Part shown: piece by piece, positions 29,667 to 38,970 of the stretch | Numbering within the stretch: position 1 is the first letter of the stretch | Layout: each line of letters starts with the position of its first letter | DNA from: Mesostigma viride | Taxonomy: Eukaryota; Streptophyta; Mesostigmatophyceae; Mesostigmatales; Mesostigmataceae | Direction of reading: 5' to 3' | NCBI GenBank assembly: GCA_009746045.1 | Contig: RPFO01001400.1 | Span: 186,001-250,000 of the forward strand | DNA: 64,000 nucleotides | Translations under genes and position numbers: made by a program | Notes under the pieces: generated by a model | Database searches by the model: none | What the model saw: the letters and a program-made list of their open reading frames with translations, nothing else | Told to the model about the DNA's origin: nothing

Positions 29667-30569
29667 TTACACTTGAGTAGTCAAGTCACCCTCCGCCCCG
29701 GTGGTATGAAAACAGAAACCAGGGGGAAGAGGAGGGGCCTCCTGAGTCAGGTTGGCCTTCTCCGGGGCCTGGTCGCGCGGCCGGAGGTGGGGATGCTTAC
29801 GGTAGCAGGTCTCGTGCAGGTGACCAGGGCGGCGGCAGTAGGTACACCGCTTCCTGCCACCCCCAGAGGAGGTGGCATACGCTGCGCCCTCAGGGGGGGC
29901 AGCCGGGTCCGCGGGCTTGGTGGTAGGCTTAGCAGAAGAGGGCGCAAGCAGGTCGTCGATCTCAAAAACCAAATCCCGGATCTGATGGAGGGTCATGCCA
30001 GGCTGGCGACGGGCAGCCATGGCAGCGCGATGGGCCGTGGAGAGCCCCGCCAACATGCAGTCCTTCCACTCATCCCAGGTGACTGTGACGCCCGCGTCCT
30101 CCAAATCCTGCTTCATCATCATGCCACGGGACCAATACTTCGGTGCAGTCTCGTTCTGCTGGATGGCAATGCGGTAGAGCTGGCGCTTTTTCTCGAGTTT
30201 GTACGACTCGGTCAGGTATGGCTGACGAATGGTGGATTTCAGATGCTTGTACACAGCGCTGACAGTGGGGGGGTCGACAGTGCGGGCCTCACGGATTGCA
30301 TGCTTGCCCCTTAAGGATAGCAAGTAAGGTGGAACGCAGAATCTTATCGGCCGCCATAACATGCTCCTGGGACAGATCCGCACTGCCGTCCAACACCCCA
30401 AGCACTCCCTGAGCATCGCAGGACGACTCCAGGATCGTCTCAAGCTCAACCCAACCAGCAAAGTCGGTACAGGATCAAAACGTGCCACATTGCGGAGAGA
30501 CGGCTGGACGGCTTTGGCACCAACGACCATAGGATGCTCGCCAGGGTCACGTGCAGCAGCGCGCGACAT
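29667..30569 (-). pseudogene. Element E copia-type Gag
   Basis: Minus-strand frame of 300 codons. The C-terminal two thirds read V-Y-K-H-L-K-S-T-I, then K-K-R-Q-L-Y-R-I, W-S-R-G-M-M-M-K and C-M-L-A-G-L-S-T-A-H-R-A, matching the copia gag pattern. The zinc knuckle is C-T-Y-C-R-R-P-G-H-L-H-E-T-C. Between about 30480 and 30310 the better gag sequence (F-A-G-W-V-E-L-E-T-I-L) is in another frame, so two compensating indels are present. No downstream pol frame exists before the LTR. Confidence 0.7.
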
Positions 30570-30808
30570 GGTTCAGCGAAAAAAGAAGAGGTGGCCCCGC
30601 CAATTCAGCGTCGTAGCAGCAGGAAGTAAAACAGAAAACGGCTAGCACCGTAGTGTCGAAAAGAAAAAAGAATTAAGAACAGGAACGCGCTACGGCAGCT
30701 CACTCAGTAACCAGACAAGCAGCAAGACAGCTGCAGTACTAGTCACGTTGGAAGCAAAAAGAGCACGCCAGAATGCGTAAACCAGCTTGTGACAGGAGGA
30801 ACCGTGGG

Positions 30809-31057
30809 TCAAGAAGTAGAGGGGTCAGTTATATCCGCACCCTCACGCTGTAAATATTCCAGGTAGGAGCCAATAAGGGTGTTCACCATTAAAAATGCCA
30901 GAGGACAATCCGCGTCTGGAGAGGCATACGTATCCCTTATGATTTCGACAATCCAACGCCTTGCCTGAACTGGATTGATGGCCACAGTGGCCGTTGCCCC
31001 TTGGAACTCAAAGGTTACTGTGACAAGGTTAATTCTAGGGTGATCAGGCCCAGACAT
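30809..31057 (-). CDS. Element E short upstream ORF
   Basis: 82 codons from ATG at 31057 (minus), M-S-G-P-D-H-P-R-I ... E-Y-L-Q-R-E-G-A-D-I-T-D. It starts about 110 bp after the primer-binding site and ends 240 bp before gag. Family unknown. It sits where element D also has a short ORF. Confidence 0.4.
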   Translation of the reverse strand: MSGPDHPRINLVTVTFEFQGATATVAINPVQARRWIVEIIRDTYASPDADCPLAFLMVNTLIGSYLEYLQREGADITDPSTS

Positions 31058-31169
31058 AACCAAGTCAAGAAAAAGAACCAAAAGTAGGGGCCAGCAGCAA
31101 AAGTAGGGCCACAAGGTAGCTGTAGGCCGGCCGTACAAGAAGTGGCTAGGAAGGCGGAATCGACTTAAC

Positions 31170-31181
31170 AAACCGATACCA
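31170..31181 (-). other. Element E primer-binding site
   Basis: Minus strand TGGTATCGGTTT directly after the LTR end; initiator-Met-type core TGGTATC. Confidence 0.7.
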
Positions 31182-31891
31182 TGTCAAGAAAATAGACCCA
31201 ATCTGTCCAATTTTCCACTTAGCCTGAATATTACAATTCTGGCTACAGGAGGAAATGAGCAACTGTGAAGACCATGGCTGGAATCAGTAAAATATTGCGA
31301 ATTTAATGAAGACAATCCGCTTTCATATTCACCAATATAATCTAGGCTGCGGCCATGGGGGGGCCAGCTGCCATAGCTCAGCATATCAAGACTTACAGGA
31401 AAAATTGCCAGAGCAACATTATGTGGAAAATGCACACCGTCCCTATAGCCGTCGATCTAGTAAAGATCTACGGCACAGTTAGGGTGCAGGCCAGCCGCCA
31501 CACAAAAACGTGGGTGGCTGGCATCAACACAGACATGATGCGTTGGGTCACTAGTATGCAAGTACAAAGACATTGCGCCTCCAGGGCAGCACTTAGTGAA
31601 AAGAGGGTCGGCGCGAAGCGCGGATCCAGGCAAATTTGTCCGACGGCTACAGTACCGGCAGGACAGTGCTCGGTACGGTACGGATGGCAGCAAACAGTGC
31701 TGGAAATATATTTAGTGCCGATTTATACTACATCGGACTTTGACAAAGTGGACTGAAAATATAAGTATCGCGACGGATAGTACAACAAAGTACCGTCGGG
31801 GCTGAAAATAGAAGTATCTCGACGGATAGTAAAACAAAGTACCGTCGTAAATTATTTGCTAGCTGCAGGGCAAAGGCAACTACCGTTGACA
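31182..31891 (-). repeat. Element E LTR (5' LTR in element sense)
   Basis: 710 bp, intact, TG...CA. Followed on the + strand by GAGGG and the resumed gag of element B. Confidence 0.9.
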
Positions 31892-31896
31892 GAGGG

Positions 31897-32847
31897 GTAC
31901 GCGGTGCTAAGCCAGTTTCAGTCCATCAAGGACAATTGGCAGCCCCGTGACGCTGAGAGGATGCTGGAGGACATGAACTTGTACACTGACATATACACCG
32001 GTGACAAGCTTCGCATCCTGGCGTCTAGTGCCTACATAAGGCAGTCGGCGAGGCGGCTGTTCAAGTTCGTCCCGGGGAGCGACATACCGCGGGGGATACC
32101 TGGACTGCGTTTATGACGCGCCTCAGGGTGTTCCTGAGTGATAAGAGGACCATAGATGGTTCTCACCTGAAACAGGAGTACCTGGACTACAAGCCCATCA
32201 AGGGGCAGCTAGTGGTCCACGCCTTTGAAGACTTTGTCAAGCTGAGGGAGGACGCCATGGCCAAAGGGTTCTTCGTTGCAGACCGGATGGCCATGGGCGA
32301 CTTTCTCAAGTCGCTGCAGCTGGATCCTGTCACGATGGATAACGTGACCATCCACATGCGCCAAGTCCATGGCTGGGCTGCCATGACGGACCAGCTGTAT
32401 GAGTGTTTCAGCGGCAAGTATGTAGGTGGTAAGCGCCCACGTCAAGGGGACGAGGAGGCAGCTGAGCCTGCAGTAAAGTCCATGAGGGGATCGGGCCACG
32501 GGGGCCCAGCGTCCTCGAGGGGGCCTGAGACCTCTTATAGGGGTCGAGGAAGGTCCAGGAGGGGGCGTGGCAGAATGGCTGGACGGGGGACACCTCCGAA
32601 GTCGGGGCATCCACAGTCCCAGTTTGACTTCAAGAGGGTGGGTGGTCCTCCCAAGGCTGGACCCAGCAGTGGGACCTCACGGGACATCAGTCAGGTGGAA
32701 TGTTATTTCTGCCAAGGGAAGGGTCACTTCAGGAATGAGTGTCCCTCGTACCTGAGGCAGGAAGGTCAGAGCAAGCCAGCTCAGGGTGGCAGCAAGGAGA
32801 AGGCTGGTCCATCCCAGGATAAGGGCAAGGGCAAGGCTGTTGATCAT
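31897..32847 (+). pseudogene. Element B gag, main part with zinc knuckle
   Basis: Continues from 20198. The frame reads Y-A-V-L-S-Q-F-Q-S-I-K-D-N-W and A-R-R-L-F-K-F-V, then shifts by one base near 32095 into W-T-A-F-M-T-R-L-R-V-F-L and on to 32847. The zinc knuckle C-Y-F-C-Q-G-K-G-H-F-R-N-E-C lies at about 32701-32742, preceded by an R-G-R-G-R-S-R-R-G-R-G-R basic stretch. The Lys/Gly-rich tail ends at TGA. Gag and integrase are separate ORFs here, unlike in element A. Confidence 0.7.
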
Positions 32848-33176
32848 TGACTTGAGCCTGCACACATCCCTGAACCCTGGAGGGTGCCCCCAGGGGTGTG
32901 TAATGTAGCTGCTAGTGACGGCAGTGAGGGGCAGCCCCATGCTCTAGTGACAGAGCCTATTGGACACGATGGGGCAAGCTTGGTTACCACAGAGAGTATG
33001 CCAGCTGTAGCTGCAGTGGTTATTCGCCAACGTGCCCGCCATGGCGGTGCTGAGCCTGAGGTAGGACCTGGTGCTGTGGACCCAGGTGGATCTCAGAAGC
33101 ATTCTGACCGTGCAGGACTGGCACAGGATGGTCAGGATGAGGATAGGGCTGGAGACAGTCTGACAGGCACGACCTG
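32848..33176 (+). other. Element B gag-integrase spacer
   Basis: One weak open frame (32884-33213) with no motif. Probably degenerate linker sequence between gag and integrase. Confidence 0.35.
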
Positions 33177-35391
33177 GTGCCTCCTGTACATAAGGGATCT
33201 GTACATACCTTGAGTGCTAATAATGACAATAAAAGATTTTCTCTCTTGTATGACATTGCCTCAAGGTTGCATACCATGTTTGGCCATGCAGCTCAGTCTT
33301 TGCAAGTTGCTAGACGGCTGGGAGGAAGTGAGTTGTACTCCATCTGCCAACAGGTTGCTCAAGCTTGCAAGTGCAGGCTAGTTGCTAGAAAGCCCAAGCA
33401 GTCTCATGCCAGGTCTCCTATTTTGCAGCCAGGCCATGTGCAGGTAGATATTCAGAGAATCAGGGGTTTGAAGCTGCTGGTGGCAGTGGACAGATATACC
33501 AAGTACAAGACCCTAGAGATCCTGCCTGACATGGAGAAGCCTACATTAATTGCTGCTCTGAAGTTGACAAGGAGCAGGTACCCTGGGTTGGAGTTGCTGC
33601 AGTGTGACATTCAGTTTGAGTGCTGTGAGAACCTGCCAGAATTTCCAGAGTTGCTGATTACACCCAGGGAGAGCCACGGCCAGCAAGGGGTTGTGAAGAG
33701 AGCCATCCAAGAGATCAAGACTGTGCTGCTGGTGGAGAGGATTCCAAGGACGTCATCTGCCATTGTGACATCTGCATGGCTGCGTTCTGTGGAGGATAGG
33801 CTGAACCTCAGGACTCCCATGTTCTTTGGTGACATTGCCATCAATCCTCTTATGCTGCACACCAGGATGCTGCCAGCTGATGCTGAGCAGGCATGGAAGG
33901 AGAAGCTAGAGGCCAAGTTCCTCAAGCTGAGGCAGAAAGACAAGGGCTGGAGTGTCCTAGAACCTAACGTTGGACAACAGGTTGTTGTGTGGAAGGAGCC
34001 AAGCTTTCCAGGGAAACGTGGCAGCTGGCATGATGGGGTGGTGACCCGAGTAGAAGCCGCTGGCCATAAGTGCTGGGTGGCCATTGATGGCTCCCAAGCA
34101 GTGCACCGTCTGTCCTGGTCAAAGATCCGTCCCCGGGGAGGTAATCAAGGAGACCTCTTCCAGGTGCCCGTTGGTGTACAAGGCGGGGGAGACGTGGAGC
34201 TTCCTGATCAGGGTGCTACAGCTGTATCGAGCCCTCAGGGTGACCCTGGCCCGGCCCCTGGGGTACCTTCACATACGGTGGTTGGGCAAGCAGGCGGACA
34301 GGCTGCACCTCCGGAACGGCCCGACACCAGGCCTAGTAGGGGTGTGTGTCTATCAGATATTGTACAGGCTTTGCAAAGAGCCAAGAAGGAGCCTAAGGTG
34401 TCCAAGCTTGTCCAGTTGGATGAACCTGAGGTAGCTGCCATGGAAATAGATACCAATGCACAGGTTTCTGTCATGGGACCTCAGCATACAGGAGAACTGC
34501 TGGTCGGAGAACCAAGTTGCCCCTGGGTGTCTGATTTCAGTGGTAGGACGCATCTAAGGGTGTTGGGAGAAGTTACTGCCCCTGTCATGGGTGTGGATGT
34601 GACCTTCCTTGTCCTAGAGGACTATGATGGCCCTGTGATTTTGGGTCAGAATTTTCTGGGCAATCCTGGGATTTCTATCAGAGCTACAGCTCTGAGAAGA
34701 GATGGCTGGGGGATGATTCCCCTAGAAAATTTCAGGACAACATTTCCAATCAGGTGCAGGGCCAAGCCGGTCAAGGGTGTAAAATGGGATGAAGGGGAGA
34801 TGCCCCCAGCAGCCAGTTTGGTGATTCCAGCTGTGTTGCACCCCAGCAGTATTGGCATAACTCACAGGAGCCTTGCTGCACACTCTCCTTTGACATATGA
34901 CCAGCTAGTCCAAGAGATGAGCTCGCCTACTTTGTTTGAGGCTTGGAAGCTCGCCTTCTCCAAGGCATTGGAGGAGACAGTGGTTGCAGTTTGAGTGTGC
35001 TGCACCAACAGACAGGCGTCCCCCAGCATCAAGGAAGCTTGCTTTGAGATTTGTGCTGAAGAGGAAGGTTGTGGATGAGGTATCAGTGCCCCATGTCAGG
35101 CCTGTCCTGAATGAGTATCACGGCACGGGGAGTCTGCCAGGAGAGGAGCTGTACACGCCAGGAATGTTACACGACACATGGAGAATTTTGCTATGTCTCT
35201 ACGTGGGGTTGCTGAACAGGGGAGCAGCTATGTCATCAGTGCTGCTGGATTTCAAGAGGGCATTTTTAAAATCTGATCCAGAAGTGGCCAGGAGGGTGTG
35301 GAAGCAGGATGAGCCTTACTGTGTTGAGGTGCCTGCTATCTGGAAGCTGGAGCTGTGTCAGAGTATGTTTATACCTGGCTGCCCTACCTAG
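33177..35391 (+). pseudogene. Element B integrase, protease-like and partial RT
   Basis: 605 codons to 34994, then another frame to 35391. Integrase comes first: L-H-T-M-F-G-H with C-K-C (HHCC site, one residue shorter than usual), core Asp 91 (V-Q-V-D-I), Asp 144 (Q-C-D-I-Q-F), and Lys 174 in G-V-V-K-R where Glu is normal. A tail V-G-Q-Q-V-V-V-W-K-E ... H-R-L-S-W-S-K-I-R-P follows. Next is the protease-like segment: M-E-I-D-T-N-A-Q-V-S-V, then V-I-L-G-Q-N-F-L. RT begins L-A-L-R-F-V-L-K-R-K, Y-T-P-G-M-L-H-D-T-W, L-D-F-K-R-A-F-L and stops at 35391, so palm and RNase H are gone. The frameshift is near 34975. Confidence 0.75.
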
Positions 35392-35482
35392 CTTTTAGGC
35401 CCTTCCCTGAATTGAGGGGGGAGAGACTGTTTGCCCTAGTAACCTGCGTAGTGTCTTCACTTTAGGCATTGTGCAAGGGGGG
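35392..35482 (+). other. Residual 3' region with polypurine tract
   Basis: Ends GCAAGGGGGG directly before the TGTCAGAG of repeat F1, exactly like the purine tract and LTR junction of element D. It is probably the 3' end of an LTR element fused to the truncated B. Confidence 0.5.
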
Positions 35483-36147
35483 TGTCAGAGGTGAATTTCA
35501 CCCTGTGTGCCCAACTGCCTGTTTACATTTGTAGTGTCAGGCCCACATGTTGTAAACGGAGGTATTAGGGTTGCGTCCCTAACAATCGCACCCGCCTGCC
35601 GTCTTTCTGGCCGATAATTAAATAGGCTTGGTAGCCGGCCCGCCGTGAGCTTTCCGGCACAACTTACAGCACTGAATATAGTGCAGTATAGCAAAAGTTA
35701 TGTAGTGCCGAAGTTGTAATTCCGGCACAATACTTTGCGTACCTTAGGTGCCGACGGTACTATCCTCGGCCGAATATTCCGTGTTGGATATTTCGTATGA
35801 CTGAATCCAGTTCTAGATGCATTGTATGCAGTGTTAGTTGCTTGACATCTGGCGTTCTCCTAATCGTCATTTGTATAATCGACAGCTGGCAACTTGTGCA
35901 GAATATTCTAGAACGTGCACCGCTGCCCCAATGTGCCTTGATAAGGAAGTGACGCACCTACGTTGCACTTACCTTGCAGTCCGAGCCCAGTGTGGCTATG
36001 GATGCTATGGTCCCCACCCGGGAACCGCACCATGGCTTTGGCGGTGAAACGGTGGCAGTCCGTAACCTAAATATGCAATGAATAAACTGTCTATCAATTG
36101 TCTCAATCAGTCTTGACGACCAAGGAATTATATGAAAATTTCTGACA
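35483..36147 (+). repeat. LTR-like unit F1
   Basis: 665 bp with perfect 7-bp terminal inverted repeats (TGTCAGA ... TCTGACA), preceded by a purine tract. It is tandem with F2. No ORF of note. AATAAA occurs near 36081. Confidence 0.75.
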
Positions 36148-36720
36148 GTCAGAGGTGAATTTCACCCTGTGTGCCCAACTGCCTGTTTACATTTGTAGTG
36201 TCAGGCCCACATGTTGTAAACGGAGGTATTAGGGTTGCGTCCCTAACAATCGCACCCGCCTGCCGTCTTTCTGGCCGATAATTAAATAGGCTTGGTAGCC
36301 GGCCCGCCGTGAGCTTTCCGGCACAACTTACAGCACTGAATATAGTGCAGTATAGCAAAAGTTATGTAGTGCCGAAGTTGTAATTCCGGCACAATACTTT
36401 GCGTACCTTAGGTGCCGACGGTACTATCCTCGGCCGAATATTCCGTGTTGGATATTTCGTATGACTGAATCCAGTTCTAGATGCATTGTATGCAGTGTTA
36501 GTTGCTTGACATCTGGCGTTCTCCTAATCGTCATTTGTATAATCGACAGCTGGCAACTTGTGCAGAATATTCTAGAACGTGCACCGCTGCCCCAATGTGC
36601 CTTGATAAGGAAGTGACGCACCTACGTTGCACTTACCTTGCAGTCCGAGCCCAGTGTGGCTATGGATGCTATGGTCCCCACCCGGGAACCGCACCATGGC
36701 TTTGGCGGTGAAACGGTGGC
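36148..36720 (+). repeat. LTR-like unit F2 (truncated)
   Basis: 573 bp identical by eye to the first part of F1, offset 664. It lacks the last 90 or so bp and joins chromovirus G at a GGTGGC sequence shared by both sides. Confidence 0.75.
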
Positions 36721-38941
36721 CACCTTTGGCGGCGTCACCACGTGCCCCACTCCATCCACCTGATATCTCCAGTCCCACCAATCTTCGGTACCGAACCGCA
36801 CAGTGTGCCCCACCGTCTGGGGAAAACGAAGATCGTCGGGTTGCGGTAGGGGCAGTGGAGCCTGTGGGAAGAAGGTGATTTCTAGTTGTTCCCAGTAGGC
36901 ACCGCGGTCGACCGCGCACCAGGGACCCGCTTGAAACACCAAAGGAGCGGGCAGGTGCATGCCAGGAGGGACCGGGAGAGACAGAGGTCCCTCGAACACC
37001 ACACACAACTTCTCCGTACGAGGCCCCGGCCCACCATGCCTTACTGCCCTTCCCGGAACCGCCCGTATGAAATCCCCCATTGACCACTCCTCGTGTGAAG
37101 ACCCCGGAGCTCTGGAAGCTGCATCATAGCCCACGGAGGTGGCGGCGGACTGATCGCTCTGGCGCCCGAGCTGCATGGTCCAACATACGCTGTATCAGAC
37201 CCTGCCCTGATTGCACCGCTGCCACGAGCGCCTCAATGGTTACCACGGGCTCCGCTGGCACCATGATGCCCGTCACGCTGGGACCTTCCGCGGTAATCCG
37301 TATGGTATGTAGGCACGGTCCCTCCGCAGGACGGTGCGAGGGTCGATCCGAAGTGGTGGGTCTGCTGGGTCCCTCCGCGGGACGTGACGTCGACGCTCCG
37401 ACTTGGGCAGGCCGGGGACGTGGCTCCAGGGAGACCAGGAAATTAGGCTCCGGTGGAACCTCTTCCGACCGGGAACGAGGCTCCAGGGAGACATGGAAGG
37501 TAGGCTCCCCTTGGCCCACATCTGGCAGAGTGCCCGCGGGGACCACATCAGAGGGCTCCTCTCCGGCCGGCCGTTCCGTCCTAGCCGCCGCGGTGTCCGT
37601 CGCATCCGTTCGCGGTCGCCGGCTCTCTCGCTCTCGCTCCAACTCCAGCGCGGACCCCCACGTGCGCTCCCAGTGACGAGCCTCCGGGCGACGAGGTGGT
37701 GGTGACGCTCGGCGAGCGGTTCGTACCTCGGTCCCTGAGTCCGAGCGGGAACGCGAGCGCGAGGGCGGTGATGGCGAGCGACGACGTGCAGGTCGCTCCG
37801 GAGCACGTCGAGAAGCGGGTTGACTGCCCCCACCCCATCCGGTAGCCCTCGGAAGACTCCGCGTCTCACGCCCGGGAGGTCGCCCCCAGCCCGTCGCCGG
37901 CGGTGGCGCCTCATAACGCGGCACAGGACGGGGTCCTGCGCCGCCCCCCTGGGAGCCCCTAGAAGGCGGATCCCGCGGAGGGGAACGAGAGAGAGGACGT
38001 GGAGGATAGTCGTCGGAATCGGAGTCATACCCCTCACTCCCATCGTCGTGGTCCTCATCATCCATGGCCACGATGTGATCCAGAGCCTGCCGTAACGAAT
38101 ACTGCCCCTCACGCAGACATTTTTCGCCCCGTAGCGCCCCCTCCGGTGGAAGATACCGGGGAAAGTAGCGTTCCAGCAGTTTCCGCATGGCGGGTGGAAG
38201 CAGGAGGAGCAGGAGCCGTGGGAATGCCAGACCCGCATCCAGCGTGTTCATGCACGCGTGACAGGTGCACTCCCGCTCATGGGTTTCCCAATCTGTACCG
38301 ACCACCACGCCGTCGCGCACTGCGGTGCGGGTCTCGATCTTGAACCCCGCGTTGCGCCGCACGAACCCTCGAAAAGTATCCATCTGCACAGGGCCGACCC
38401 GCGCCATAATGGAATCAGCGCGGATTTCCGAAGGCCTCCGGTTACGGCGCCGACGTCGTCGTTCCAACAAGGCTTCACCCTCCCGACCATAGTCACGCAA
38501 GAACACTCGGGGATTAAACGTCTCCTCGTGCAGCTCCTTCACTAGCTGCAACGTACGCGTGTCCGGTGCTCCGGGTCTGGACGATGTTTCTTGCCGGCGC
38601 TCGCGGCCAGATGAAGGCCCCATCTGCCCGCCACCATCTCCCGAGCCCCCGGCTCCTGGCGCACCCCCTCGAGCTGCAGGCTCTCCGCGAGCTATCTGCG
38701 TCCTCGCCCCCACTTCTGGTTCTGGGACCTCAGGTTGGTCGGGTATGTCCATGGCAACCAGATCCTCATCGCTGGACTCCCCGTCTGCCTCTCGGATTTC
38801 CGCGTCTGCAGCCTCCGCGGCGCCGACGGAAGTCTGGCCCCTGGGAAGCGCCTCCGCGGCGTCCCCCTGCACAGCCCACACACAAGATGCCAGGGCATTA
38901 GTCGGCGTGTACCTGATACCCAGCTCACACACCACTCTCAC
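36721..38941 (-). pseudogene. Chromovirus G ORF after pol ('ORF3')
   Basis: 605 codons (38941-37124) start 30 bp after the pol stop; a frameshift near 37150 leads into a second frame running to the F2 junction. The open frame has no early ATG (first at M-D-I-P-D-Q-P), and a GTGGGCTGTGCAG before codon 25 could be a 3' splice site. Acidic N-terminus. Cys motif H-E-R-E-C-T-C-H-A-C-M-N-T-L at about residues 225-238, then L-L-E-R-Y-F-P-R-Y-L-P-P and G-Q-Y-S-L-R-Q-A-L. The long disordered Arg/Ser/Pro-rich part includes an R-S-R-S-R-S-D stretch. There is no signal peptide or convincing membrane anchor, so it is not a clear envelope gene. A similar ORF follows pol in element H. Confidence 0.6.
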
Positions 38942-38970
38942 CCTACGTACACCCTACCGGATGTGGTCTG

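Larger units (their letters stand above)
20199..31891 (-). mobile_element. Gag-only LTR retrotransposon E (TR-GAG type), interrupted by A2
   Basis: Terminal repeats of 710 bp lie at 31182-31891 (intact) and 20199-20553 plus 29062-29416 (split by A2). Both begin TGTCAAG and end GTTGACA on the + strand and are flanked by GAGGG. The internal part, 29417-31181, encodes on the minus strand only a small ORF and a copia-type gag, with no protease, integrase or RT. On the minus strand the primer-binding site TGGTATCGG directly follows the LTR at 31181, and a GGGGGTG purine tract precedes the other LTR near 29422. It therefore depends on proteins from another element. Confidence 0.8.

Noticed and set aside
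30361-30645. Plus-strand ORFs over element E
   Set aside because: Shadow frames of the minus-strand gag; primer-binding site and purine tract prove the minus orientation.
35483-36720. F units as the LTRs of element B
   Set aside because: The putative 5' LTR region of B (18372-18958) shows no similarity to F, and B is truncated before its own RT palm, so F probably belongs to another element.
36721-38941. Envelope gene in chromovirus G
   Set aside because: Located at the env position but no signal peptide, fusion peptide, Cys-rich ectodomain or membrane anchor; Arg/Ser/Pro-rich and probably intracellular.
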